Shown here piece after piece: positions 9,827-21,540 of a stretch of 64,000 bases of DNA; the stretch's first letter is position 1, and the number at the start of each line of letters is the position of its first letter. Made by a program: the position numbers and the translations under genes. The stretch comes from Nephrocerus scutellatus (Eukaryota; Arthropoda; Insecta; Diptera; Pipunculidae), in assembly GCA_947095585.1 (NCBI GenBank), contig OX352762.1, positions 97,190,249-97,254,248 on the forward strand, written 5' to 3'. Below the pieces are notes generated by a model, which saw nothing but the letters and a program-made list of their open reading frames with translations, had not been told where the DNA came from and ran no database searches.

Positions 9827-11974
9827 AAACCTCAGGACCGCCCTCAAGACCCCCCTAATTCTGACTGGTGAAAGCCCAGCTATACGAGTACCTACCAAAA
9901 ACTTTCCACTACTATAGACACACGAGCTAATGTATTTTGCTATGCGAGTGACTATACACACCCGTGTATGTATATTTAGTTGTAATTCAGTCTAAAGACT
10001 AATTTATCTTAGCAGCCTAATAGAATGCAACGTTAAATGTAGGTCTTTCATTCATAAGCGATAGGTCATTAAGTCATAAGCAATTTCCGAAATTGACTGA
10101 AAAAACCACATTTTACTTTGCAAACGTTTAGGCTTAAAAAAAATCGATAGCAATGCGTAGATTAAGTATTTTTTTATTTTTATCAGGGGTAGTTACTCCT
10201 ATGAATGAAAAAATTACGCCATCGCAAGCGCTAACCAATTGTTTTAAAACAAGTCCCATCAAATTTTGACTGTTAGAAGCCGAGATATACGAGACGACAA
10301 ACAAACATACAAATGTACACTCGTTCGCTGAAATATAAGCTTCGTCCTTCGGGCTCGCAACAAAAAATATATTTTTTTACTTTAACCTGGCAACTATGTT
10401 CTAAATCTGATTCAGCTGGCCCATCTACATCATTATCATAACAAAGCAGCAAGCCGAACTTTTTTTCAATGTTTTTTAACACAATAATAATAATTTATGG
10501 AACGAGGGAGTATATGTTGCATAAAGCCAACCCACACTCGTACATACATATGCAAACGACTTCGCTAAAGATGAACATATATAAATATATACATGAATAT
10601 ATGTTTTTATTATACTTAACCCATTAACGTTCTATCAGTCGTTTTATCTTTACTGGTCCCGCCCGTGCACATAAAGTTGTTATATTATTTACTACATTTG
10701 TTGATCTTACACTCCTCACAATCACAATGTATACTTACTACAGCTAACTGAAACAACAAAGTCATATTGGCCAGGAGGTTATTATTTATTTACGATTAAA
10801 AATTTAGAATTTGTTGACTTTTGTGCACTAAATGTTTCGTGTGTTGGTAGGATACTCGTATTGTTTTTGTTATTTATATTTTCCACCATGTGTGCTGTGC
10901 ATGTCGTCAATTTGGTTTGGTATCATTACCTGAATAGCGCAGCCAATCTCACCAATGTCATCGTAGTCTCAACAAACAAGAAAATAAATTAGTTTCATGT
11001 TAAACAATTTATTTATCAGTTTCGGTGTACATTTGTGTCGTACACCCTGCCATATGTTATATATATAAGTTCCTACCCTACTTTTTTCACAATATTGGTA
11101 ACACCCATAAGACAAACCACTTATAAATTATAACTGATAATTCCGAAAAATTTTAATTTTATTAATTAATCTCATATACACAGGACAGTACAGTGCAAGC
11201 ATCATAAGAAATTATGCTCTAAAAAGGATTCAATACGATCAATATTTAGCGCAATATTTTTATGCATTAAAAAGTACAAAAAATTGCCTATATAAGTTTG
11301 CAGTTTGGTTTTGTGCTGTCATAATATATTTTAAACGAACAAACGCAAAATACAAATTTAGACTAACGAACATGTGCAGCTTATAACTTGGTGAGGAGCT
11401 TTTCTAGATGGGTGTTTCGAACATGCAATGTGCACATTTGCTTCATTTTCAGTCATGAATTGTATTATTAGACGGATGAAAAATAGTAAAACATGTAAAC
11501 CGTGTTCTAGAAAATTCGTTTCTTGCTGTAAAAATAGGCAAAAGATGAAAAATTGCTGAAATGCGATTGTCTTTGCTTTTGCCTACGAGTGTTTGTATAG
11601 GTTTGTAGATTGCATACGAGAACGGCTGCTTTCAGTGGCTAGCGATTTCGTTGATTTGATTACTCGTTGCAACATGTAAGTTAATTTATCTATATTTGGC
11701 TGAAGCAATGTTTTCTTTTCTTACCAGTTGAGTTCCCGGTGTTGTAGGCTCCGAAAAAAATTGACATCTAATATTTGTCGTATTAGATTATTTTTTGTAC
11801 ACGTCATCCCTTACCCACACCCACTCGAACAGATTTAAGATGTTTCTTGCCTATTCACTCTTTATCTCAGTAACCCTGAAAACTATGGATTCGACCCTAA
11901 CATCGGTCGTATCATATGTTACTTCTTTCAAACCCCCAGCCTTAAAGGTGTCTTAATGTCTCTATTGTCTCTAT
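9827..11974. other. Minisatellite remnant, then AT-rich intergenic DNA
   Basis: The first 35 bp continue the C-rich minisatellite. The remainder is AT-rich with no recognisable domain, RNA gene or element. The last 20 bp contain the repeated word TGTCTCTAT, which flanks the next element. Confidence 0.5.
11957..11974 (+). repeat. Target-site duplication, left side of RTE-A copy 1
   Basis: TGTCTCTAT occurs at 11957-11965 and again at 11966-11974, and once more at 14509-14517 directly after the element's GAAGAAGAA tail. Flanking direct repeats of this size are the footprint of target-primed reverse transcription. Confidence 0.7.
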
Positions 11975-14508
11975 GTGGAGATCTGCATTGCCATTGATCG
12001 GGAAACTACTGACTGCTCAAAACATGGTTTCAGCAAGTAGCGCAACAATCAACTTCGTGATGTAGTGCTTGCTTTACCTCCTAGTGGTGGTCCCCGTGCA
12101 AATATGTGTATAAATCCTTATATATGCAGGCTAAAATTGCAAGTGCGAACGGTCTAGCGTTTCTAGTCAATGTAACGTGAGTTAGCACCCTGCGGTACCG
12201 ACTTTTGGCTATTGTACCGGGACTTAGATTGGTTTCTGGAATGTGAGGACGATCCTTAACTCAGGGAGTGAAGGACTTCAAAATGCCAGATTTCTTCAAC
12301 TGGAACGTGAGTTTCTTTGATATAAATTAGACATACTGGAAGTGAGTGAAGTAAGATGGTTCGACGCGGGAGAGTAGCAATCCCCAACGTGTAACACTGT
12401 GCTACTCTACTCCGGCAAACCCTCCGGCAGTCCTCGTGAATCCGGAGTGGATCTGCTGCTAACATGGTGATAGGATCTTATCGGCCAGATTTCGGACTAG
12501 AGTACGTCGCGTCACGATCATACAGTGTTACGCCTCGACGAATCCTTCGACTGAGGATGAAAAGGACAACTTATAAAATCAGCTAAGCGCTGTATTCAAC
12601 GCAACGCCGAACGGAAATATCGTCATCGTGATGGGGGACTTGAATGCCAAGGTAGGCAACGACAATGAAGGACTCAGACATGTGATTGGGAAGCACGGCC
12701 TCGGTAAACGAAATGAAAATGATGAAAGATTTGCTGATTTCTGCAAAACCAACCACCTTATCATGGGAGCACCATAAGACCTGCCACAAAGTCAGCTGGG
12801 TGTCAATTGACAGGCAATCATTATCCAACTAAATCGACCATGTGGCGTTCAGCCGACGTTTTAGGATCCGTCTTTTAGACGTCCGAAACAGACGAGGAGC
12901 TGACATGGGTATGGCACGGGCTCATCACCTTGTGGTAGCTACTGTCCAGTTACGTACTGCATCAGTTCAAAGAATCCGCAATATCATTCAAATGCCTAGG
13001 TATAACATCCACCGGCTAAAGATCCCCTCAGTATGCCAACAATTAAGGGATCATTTATCGCAAGGAGTGGAAGCAATCAGCAACTCACTGCCGACAACTA
13101 TCCAAGAACATTGGAAGGCTGTGAAAAATGTTTTTACATCTGGAGCTGGAGCGGAAAGTATTGATGGTAAAAGCCAGGCAAGGCACAGAACGTGGCTTAC
13201 CGAAGATACCTGGAGGCGGATTGAAGAACGTAAACTACTTAAAGCTCGTATTGTAGATACCCCAGCAGCAGTGGGGATCGAGCTAGAATCCCTGTATCGA
13301 AGCAAAATGAGAAAAGTGCAGCGTATATGCTCTTGTAGAGAGAGTTTGGGAGACAGAAAGTTTCCCCGACGAGTGGAAGAAAGGAATGGTCAAGCTCCCT
13401 TATGGAGTGCGAAAACTGGAGAGGCATTTGCGTTCTTCCTGCAGTTGCAAAGATAATAGCCAAAGTAGTACTTGTGCGAATTAAGGAACATCTGAAAGAT
13501 ACACTGGATGCCAAAAAAGCAGGTTTCCACACTGGATCCTCCTGTGTAGACCACATCAACACCCTGCGGATCATTATTGAACAGTGCGTTGAATTCCGGT
13601 CACCACTGCACCCGCTGTTCATCGATTTTGAGAAGGCGTTTGACAGTATCAACAGACAGTTTATCTGGTTCGCCTTGCGCAAGAGAGGTATACCCGATAA
13701 ACTAATAGCTATTATTAAAGCAATTTATGATGGCTCTAAATATCATGTGCTGCATAGAGGTAAGCTGTCAGAGGAATTCGAGATCCTAAGTGTGGAAAGA
13801 GATGCAAACGTTGCGGGTTGGAAGTAATACTGCCAAAACCAAAATCATCAACCTCGGCACTAACTCAGTAATTGCTGGACAACCGGTAGAGAGAGTAGAG
13901 AGTTTCCATTATCTTGGAAGTATTGTCTCGACCGAAGGTGGAACCGAACAGGAAATTGGCAACCGAATCGGCAAAGCAAAATCAGTGTTTGGAATGATGT
14001 CCATTATATGGTGAAGCAATGCGATCAGTTCAAACACCAAGCTGCGACTGTTCCTTTCAAATGTTGAATATGTAATGTTGTATGGGTGTAGCACTTGGAA
14101 GGTGACCGCTACTATCACAAAAAATTTACAAACGTTCGTAAATAGGTGCCTATGGAACATCATAAGGGTTTTCTGGCCTAACCGTATCTCTAACGAATAT
14201 CTTTACCAGATAACGGGTCCGGAACCAATAGGCACAACCATCCAACGACGGAAGTGTTATTGGATTGGTCATACATTCCGAAAAGGCGACAGTTCCATAG
14301 CAAAATACGCAATGTAATGGAATCCGTTATCTCAGGATGGTAGGATCGTCCGAGAAATACATGGCGCAGAACAGTTGAGGAGGAGTCACGACAATTGGGG
14401 AAGAGTTGTAGAGAGCTGAAGCTCATTGCCAGGAACCGCACGTGATGGCGCGTAGACGTTGTAGACGCCCTAGGACCAACAAGGGGATATAGGACATACG
14501 AAGAAGAA
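11975..14508 (+). pseudogene. RTE-A copy 1: RTE-like non-LTR retrotransposon, decayed but near full length
   Basis: In order: a 5' UTR shared with copy 2 (begins GATCTGCATTGC), an AP-type endonuclease with stops (WFDAGE; VIVMGDLNAKVGNDNEG at about 12615-12670, catalytic Asp present), a linker (ORF at 12842-13456), RT fingers and palm (KIIAKVVLVRIKEHL; motif A LFIDFEKAFDSI near 13625), and a C-terminal tail (FHYLGSIVSTEGG; LYGCSTWKVTAT; VFWPNRISNEYLYQITG; TWRRTVEEE). The element lacks the segment around motif B and the YADD box that copy 2 still has, so an internal deletion near 13,795 removed the RT active site. It ends in GAAGAAGAA and is bounded by a 9-bp duplication. The RTE-like placement rests on the single endonuclease-RT polyprotein and short-repeat tail. 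Confidence 0.8.
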
Positions 14509-14517
14509 TGTCTCTAT

Positions 14518-17440
14518 TCATGTCAGAGATTCCGAAAATATGTCATCCCCTTCCCACCCAATCTCTAGGAGTTCTAGAGGTATCTATTCATATCAGCGAG
14601 CCCGAAAATTGTTGATTCGACAGTAAAATCTCTCACCTCATATGTTACCGCTTCCCAATCCCACCCTAAGGGGGGAGATATATGTGTCTTACCATCACTA
14701 TTTCAGTGAACACGCGAGTGATATGGCCAATTATTATACTGAAGAAAAGTTTAATTTTTTGCTTGTTTGACTAAATGGGTACAGAAAACGATATTATGCA
14801 AAATAAATGCGATTTTGTCATGAATATTTCAAATAAGCGTTCGAATCTATTTAGCTATGCAAATGCCTCTTAATAAGCTATACTGTATAGCAATTTAGTT
14901 GTGTACATAGCAATATATCCCAAAAATTTAACTTTTTGAAAGTTAAAATATTTCGCCACTTTGATGAGCACGACACGTTCTTATCAGTTACTCTGACGTT
15001 ATTTTGATTTTTAAGCATTTGTAGCAATGCTACGAGTATTTAGTCCACCAAAAGTGACAAGCGTGTTTAAATTTTGGACAAAAATTGTTACTTGGATAGT
15101 TTTATTATAAGACAAAAATGTATACTTATATATGAAAGCTTATTATTCTTACTTTGCACTTAATATTGACTATTCTCATATTGAAGTTAAAGGAATACAG
15201 AGATACCCACCTAAAACGTAAATTGGTTTTCAGCATTGCTTGAATCTAAAACTATATTTGTTGTATAGTTTTTACTACTATACAATAACAACAGTACATA
15301 TCTAAAGTCTAATAACGCCTCTTTGTTTAATTAAAATTAATTTGAAGCCGCTCTTCCCTGACATAAAAATCAATGTAAAATGCAATAAATAGAAAAATCA
15401 TCGCAGATTTTATATTTCATTTTTGAATACATATACGAGTATGTACAACGAATTTCTTTGTTAGACGAAAAAATATTAAATGGCTCTTGTGAAGGCCCTT
15501 CACGTCGGCAATAAAATATCATAAATGATTCTGTTTACACAGATAGTACGAGAAGCGAGTGTATTGCGCGCGTCATTAGACACGCCACCGAGCACATTTA
15601 TGACAAAGTATATAAATGTTGACTAGAAAATTGTAATCATACATATGCACGAGTAGTTTCGACTTGTTGCCCGGGGCCCTCTTGAAAGCAAACCTCTTAG
15701 AGCCGAAGCTACTACTACTACTCCTCTGGCTCTCCGGTTAGAAATCTCATTATCGGCAGCTCCATTCACATGTGGCACTTACTTGCTCGAAGAAAAAAAA
15801 AAACTAATGAGAAGCAAAGAACGTCTAACACTCAGCAGTTTGCCTTATCACGTACCCAGCCGACGAACGCTGTTCAAATAATTGCAATTCAATACGAGCA
15901 AACATACTGTACAGTTTAAGCCCAGCGTGTGTCTTACAGATCCATTGCCATACGATGAAATTCCACAACTTGGATGGAACGGTGGCGTGGGCGGAAAGAG
16001 GGGCCTTCCGTCATCAACGATACAGAAAAGAGTGTTTATTTTAATTGTGGCCACGTTTGATATTTTTCGCCAGCTATGCCAAAAGTGACAAAGAGAAAAG
16101 AGCAGTGTTGAAGGTAAGCAATAGTCATATAGTCGTTGGCGGTCTCCTTTCTATTGTTCCCGGCTGGATGAAAAAAAAAATCACACCCAAGTGCACAAAA
16201 TGAATTACATCACGTAATTATGATGCTACACTTACCTCCACAGTTTTATGTCAGTCTGCGTTAATGTAAATAGATAAGAAAACCAAGATTGGAAGTGACA
16301 CCTGCTAGACCGTTGGAACTTGTAAAGTGTACAGTTGTACCCACATGCGCCTATATCCAAGTCCCGGCAGTGTTCTTATCTAGATGCCAATCTGAAATAA
16401 AATCATTGAGCTCACTGAGTATTGGTTTGGTAAACCTCGTGCAATTGAGCTTATTGTCACTTGTCATTTAATTATACTCTGCATACTTGTGTAGTTATGT
16501 AGTTATAGAGCTCTCGCTCTATAGAATTACTATATAGAATAAATAAAAAGATTCCATATTCCAAAATTAAGTGTGTTAAGTTGTATAAAAAATTAAATGA
16601 CAAATTTTCTAGTGCAATTAAAAATAGATGTTTGAGTCTTTTGGTATATTGGCCAATTGATTCTATTGATTCCATCTGAACTTGTCATTATCATTGTTCG
16701 GACACATTTATGCTCTAAAGTGGCCGCAGCCTGTTATACGAATCAATGGGCCCTAATTTGTATTATTTACTCGAAATATAATGCCAATTATCTTGCAACG
16801 ACAATATATCTTAATTTTTATAGAAATGTTAGAGAATCACTGAAAGAAAAGTTTGAGAATGAAAAAACGAAAGGCTTGAGAAATACTAAAAGAGTTGCTG
16901 GCATTATGGTTTATGTATGTATTTTGGGAATCATTGAATTAGTAAAATGACACGATTTCAACACAATTTTAGGGTCACAATAGGGCGTGCGTGCATGCGT
17001 GCGCTCTTTATAAAAAAATTAAAACAACTGTTAGAAAAAGTCTTTACTGGTCTATTTTTTCTGTGTCTGCAATAGGAAATCAAACGTGCTAAAATAATTA
17101 GACTCCCTTGATCCAGGGGACAGAAATTCTTTTCAACAAATGTATATAAATAAATGTATATACTGACACGACTGTGAAAGCAAACTATCATCACATCACC
17201 AATAATAATAAAAGACTTGGTTAGGTTTCAGTGGCTGCTTCGCACACTTAGACCGATGACGTTACGTTGTGGTACGAAAGCATCTTATCCCTTCCCTTCA
17301 TTTAGAGATCCTATTTACTTTACACAAAAATATGGCATGAAATATCTTGCACGTTTTTGAGATCCGAAAGAATGTCTATATAAATTTGACCCGGTGCTAA
17401 TGCTAATGCTAATGTCAGACAGAAAAATTAACGCACTAGA
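14518..17440. other. Intergenic DNA, no gene recognised
   Basis: No supported gene. Overlapping 67-68-codon ORFs on both strands at 15848-16088 and a plus ORF at 16657-16950 have no motif I can name. Around 17215-17300 there is GGTTAGGTTTCAGTGGCTGCTT, resembling the TTAGG-bearing flank at 36.17 kb. Confidence 0.5.
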
Positions 17441-17539
17441 GCGCCTCAAGTGTGACAAACGGTTATGATGATACGACTAAAAATAGTCATGTCCTTAGCC
17501 TCTCTCATCAAAACTCTTGTCGAATGCGTCCACGTCCCG

Positions 17540-19075
17540 TCACTTGGGTCGGGGCTAAATGAGTAGGAGAGTTGCCTTGGTCGGCGGCTCTTCATGTCGA
17601 TCTAGGTTACGGTTGGCCAATTACCACTCAACTGAAATAATTGATTCTTAAAACAAACCTCGGATACGGATCGGAATTATCAACAATGTACCATGAAAAA
17701 GACACGCTTTGGAACTTGGAACATTCGCACGCTCGTCACGACAATAACGCTTGTACAATTAACAAAAGAAATACTATCTAGAGATTCTCGGTCTTAGTGA
17801 GGTGAGATGGCCTGCGGTAGGGAAAAGCGAAAATCTTACCGGCGAGTTTCTAATTTTTTCGGGTAAGCCTGCAGAAACACCATGCGAATGGCATGGTATT
17901 TTTGCTTTCTAAAGCCGCGAGAGATCGTTACAAGATTGTCAAGCAATATACGATAAAAATATTATTGCAAGATTTAAATCAGCTGTTCGGCAGGTCATGT
18001 TTGTTCAAGTCTACGCACCAACAGAACAAGCCACGCCTTTTACCTGCGCCTAAAAAATTCGTTAAACTATTGAAGAGTGACAATTTTACAATTTTAGGTT
18101 ACCCCGACAAAACTAAAAAAGAGTGGATATCAGATAGCACATGGAACACCATTCGTGAATGCCAATCCACTGAGGTGGCTTCCGGAAAAACTCATCAGCA
18201 TCATCGAAGAGATGTACCGCGACTCAACATGCCGTGTCTTTATAACGGTCACCTTGGCTCTCCTTTTACCAGCTACTCGGGAGTCAAGTAAGGTTTCACC
18301 CTCTCGCGATTGCTCTTCATAGTCGTTGACTGTCTGATAAAAATAGTAACCCGTACTCCGTCTGGTTTACCATGAAATGTTTTTCACCGCCTAGAAGATC
18401 TGGACTATGTCGATGATATCTGTCTTCTATCACAATCGATGGGTGATAATGAGCAAAAATCAAACCCATTAGCATTTTATGCTAACCAAGAGGTCTTAAA
18501 AATTAACGTGTCAAAAACAAAACATTTATGCGTCAACGATAGCGGAACATGTGATCTCTCGATTGACGTCCAACGAGATAGAGGAAGTCGATAAGTTTCG
18601 TTAATTGGGCAGCGTGTGAAATAGGCGCTACACTCCTATAGTATGCTTAATAATATCTGGAACTTCTCACAAATCTCCCGAAACCTGAAGCTAACGATCT
18701 TCAGAACTAACTTTCTCTCTAGTACTCTTGTATGACTGCGAAACTTGGAAAGTAACATAGTCAGTTGCGAAGCACCTCCAAGTCTTCGTCAGCAAGTGCT
18801 AAAGGCGTATACTGAGAATGAGATGTACGGACACTATCACAAATATTTGTGGAGAGTTACGCAGCAGGAAGCAATCGCGGTCACCATCAGACGACGGAAA
18901 TAGAGCTGGATTGGCCACACTTTGAGAAAACTAGCAGACGATAACACGAAACAAGAGCTTGACTAGAATCCGCAAGGAAGACACCTAGTTGTCGTCCTAG
19001 TAGGACATGGAAAACTTCTACGGAGTGTTATCTGAACCACGAAATTCGTACCAGAGACACAAGAGTTTTCTAGTT
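17540..19075 (+). pseudogene. RTE-B: second RTE-like non-LTR lineage, heavily deleted
   Basis: A GC-richer leader (17540-17692) precedes an ATG at 17693 that opens the endonuclease N-terminus (MKKTRFGTWNIRTLVTT, then a stop). After a large deletion the text resumes in the RT: EDLDYVDDICLLSQSMGDNE near 18395-18450 is the motif C region (YVDD in place of YADD), followed by LKINVSKTKHLCVN. The C-terminal tail has RRK-SWIGHTLRKLADDNTKQ near 18890-18960. Frameshifts and stops abound. The sequence differs clearly from RTE-A and RTE-Y, so at least three RTE-like lineages are present in the window. Confidence 0.65.
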
Positions 19076-19095
19076 ACTCAGATCAACATAATGCA

Positions 19096-19296
19096 ATGGT
19101 AATGGGCAACAGTGATCTAATGAGACTCAAGTCCCTTTTAAGAAATGTGAAAACCCTACAGGAAAAACAATTCCTGAACAGTATCAAAAATGATTGGATG
19201 CACCGAGTAGAAAATATTATAAAGTCTGACTCAAGGAACATGTTTCCGAAAATAAATGGACTTTATAAACCTCGTAATGTTATTTATCTGAATTGA
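19096..19296 (+). pseudogene. Possible jockey-like endonuclease-RT linker fragment
   Basis: A 66-codon frame contains NDWMHRVENIIKSDSRNMFP. This is reminiscent of the linker before the RT in jockey-type pol proteins, where an aromatic F/W-P-K block is common. No catalytic motif is present, so the call is tentative. Confidence 0.25.
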
Positions 19297-19389
19297 AGAT
19301 ACCAATTGCCTCAGGTCAGCTCATTTCTCGAGCGGGAATTGATAGAAGAACGATCCCAATCGTAAACAACTTCTTTGTTGTTGGCGAGG

Positions 19390-19652
19390 GTGTTGAAAAG
19401 CTTCAAATGTTGAATCTGTGCTGTTGTATGGGTGCAGCACTTGGAAGTTGACCCCTACTATCACAAAAAGATTACAAACTTTCGTAAATAGGTGCCTGCG
19501 GAACATCTTAAGAGTTTTCTGGCCTAACCGTATCTCTAACGAACATCTTTACCAGAGAACGGGTCAGGAACCAATAGGCACAACCATCCAACGACGGAAG
19601 TGGCAGTGTATTGGTCATACACACCGAAAAGGTGACAGTTCCATAGAACGTT
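19390..19652 (+). pseudogene. RTE-A copy 3, left part (pol C-terminus)
   Basis: Close match to 14055-14300 of copy 1: LLYGCSTWKLTPTITKRLQT, RVFWPNRISNEHLYQRTG and TTIQRRKWQCIGH. It is cut at the word AGTTCCATAG and continues after an inserted jockey tail at 20018, where TACGCAATGCAA matches TACGCAATGTAA of copy 1. Confidence 0.75.
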
Positions 19653-20017
19653 TCACTGTTGAGTTGTTAGCAGTCAAAAAAGGATCCAAGAAAGGCTCAA
19701 GACTCAATTTAGTAATTATTTGTAATATTTTCTTGGTCAGGGTTTTTTGTAGTTTTCCCTGACTATGATCCACTGATTAAAGCATTGGAATCGCGTCGTT
19801 TTTAGTTTCGTAATCTTTTTCCGATTTGCTTTTTCAATGAATCAGAGAGAATTCTAAGAAATTAAATTTAAACCGGCTACAAACGTGAAGAATGTGATAT
19901 ATTGCAAATTACATTCCTTCAATTTTTAAATTATAATAAAGGGCTTTGCCCAGCTTGTTGTCGTGGCGTGGGTCATTTAGGGAATTCCCCCTTGGCAATA
20001 AGTTTATCATAAAAAAA
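19653..20017 (+). mobile_element. Jockey-like 3' UTR insertion inside RTE-A copy 3
   Basis: Matches the 3' UTR of the element ending at 9826 (CGTCGTTTT-AGTTTCG, GAATCAGAGAGAATTCT, ACCGGCTACAAACGTGA and TTGTCGTGGCG blocks) and ends in an A-run at about 20010-20018. It carries a conserved hairpin: GTCAGGG at 19736-19742 pairs perfectly with CCCTGAC at 19757-19763 across a 14-nt loop. No coding sequence, so this is a severely 5'-truncated insertion. Confidence 0.7.
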
Positions 20018-20187
20018 AATACGCAATGCAAAGGTCCGTTATCTCAAGATGGTAGAAGAACGGGTCGACCGAGAAATACATGGCGCGGAACAGGAGAGAG
20101 CTGAAGCTCATTGCCAGGAACCGTACGCGATGGCGCGTAGGCGTTGGAGGACCGAGGACCCACAAGGGGATATAGGACATAGGTAAG
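20018..20187 (+). pseudogene. RTE-A copy 3, right part (end of pol and 3' end)
   Basis: Continuation of the fragment at 19390-19652. TGGCGCGGAACAG, GAGCTGAAGCTCATTGCCAG and GGGGATATAGGACATA match the end of copy 1 (14350-14500). It runs straight into a jockey RT fragment at 20188. Confidence 0.7.
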
Positions 20188-20790
20188 TAACAGTCTTCCA
20201 CAGGGCGCGTCACTTCTGTTTAATATATTTATTTCCGAGGTGTTGAGAGATATGGATGCGTCCCTTGCTTACGCTGACGACATTATGTTATACGTACACC
20301 CGTACATGGCACGAGAGTCGAGGAAATTTAAAGAAATTTGCAAACCAAATTCGATGAATTTCGGGCATAATGCGAAACGTGGAAGCTTAAGATTAGCTAT
20401 TCAAAATGCGAAGTTTTACTGTTCCGCACTCCTCTAAGACGCGGAACCTCAATCTTCGACGAAATTGAAAGAATTTACAAATAACTGGTACGAATGGCTT
20501 TCAAACTCCAACAAAGTTGGTTGTACGATATTCGGGTGTTTATTTGGATACATTTCTGTATTACAATGAACACGTAAATACTGCTGTGAAAAAAGGTAGA
20601 GCTGCTTTCATGGCGCTTAAAAACTAATTTTATACACGCCATCTGAGATGGGAGGTGAATATCCTTTGTTACCAGGCGTTCGTAAGACCAATTTCAACGT
20701 ATGCGTGCCCTATATGGTGGAACATCAGTCCTTCTTATATGGAAAAATTCCGCGTTTTCGAGGGGAAATCCAAAAATCAATTTTGACATC
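20188..20790 (+). pseudogene. Jockey-like reverse transcriptase fragment
   Basis: Starts within RT motif B (NSLPQGASLLFNIFISE), continues through motif C (SLAYADDIMLYVHP, 20258-20299) and, with frameshifts, the thumb (RPISTYACPIWWNISPSYME near 20690-20750). The upstream palm and fingers are missing, and stops follow within 60 codons of YADD. The same family is on the minus strand at 27.86-29.04 kb. Confidence 0.7.
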
Positions 20791-20929
20791 ATATGTCAAA
20801 TAAAAAACTCGTGGATGCTTCCGGAGTGTCAAGGATCGATAACGTCATTCTTGATCTGACTAGGAACCATTTCGCTCGGTCAGCCTCTATTGCAAATAAC
20901 TTTCTCACTATTTCCAAACGAGCATTAGA

Positions 20930-21150
20930 GAGTGGACTTATACCACCTGAGGCCTTGAATCTGCACACATGTGTATTTCCGGTGACATCACTTTCTATTA
21001 AAATTTGGTAGTGATCGGGCTCAATTATTTTTTCTTCAAATTTTATACACACGTGTTTAATCCTATGGACAACACTTTTTCTTAAATTTTGAAGTGTCCC
21101 CAGGGCCGAAGAGCTCTCAATAATTGTTTAAAAATCAAGCCGATTTTATT
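20930..21150 (+). repeat. Repeat family A, partial copy
   Basis: Contains ACACATGTGTATTTCCGGTG, CTTTCTATTAAAATTTGG and one module with TTCAAATTTTATACACACGTG. Neither subterminal repeat is seen. Confidence 0.6.
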
Positions 21151-21189
21151 CAAATCAAAGTGTAACGAGAGCGTTAACAAAAGTGTTAA

Positions 21190-21440
21190 CAAAAAGTGAA
21201 GTCGTTAGTTTTTGACCTTTCACAGGACCTAGAAACCTGTAATTTTGTGAGCAGCCATATCTCACACAGAATTTTTGATATTTCGCGTGTGACGTTTGTC
21301 GTGTGTGGCGCGTGTAATACATATAAATTGGAACTGGTATATATCGGCTTCTACTAGTCAGAATGTTATGAGACTTGTTTTAAAACTATTTGTTACGCGT
21401 GTGGCGCGTGTTTTATATGAAAATCGATTCTTAAGGAGTA
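21190..21440 (+). repeat. Repeat family B, partial copy
   Basis: Shows the family B unit: GACCTTTCACAGGACCTAGA, TAATTTTGTGAGCAGCC and CGTGTGTGGCGCGTGTAATA. The final part (CGCGTGTGGCGCGTG at about 21397-21411) belongs to a second, truncated unit. Confidence 0.55.
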
Positions 21441-21540
21441 AACTACAGTCGCGCGTCGGAGCTGACACGCACTTGTTTTGTTACAAAATTAACCGTTTTC
21501 ATTCTAACTTTGCACACATGTGCATCTACGATTAGAGAAT

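Noticed and set aside
15848..16088. Overlapping ORFs of 67-68 codons on both strands as genes
   Set aside because: They are antisense shadows of each other with no motif or splice context.
16657..16950. 97-codon plus-strand ORF
   Set aside because: No recognisable domain, AT-driven composition and no supporting signals.
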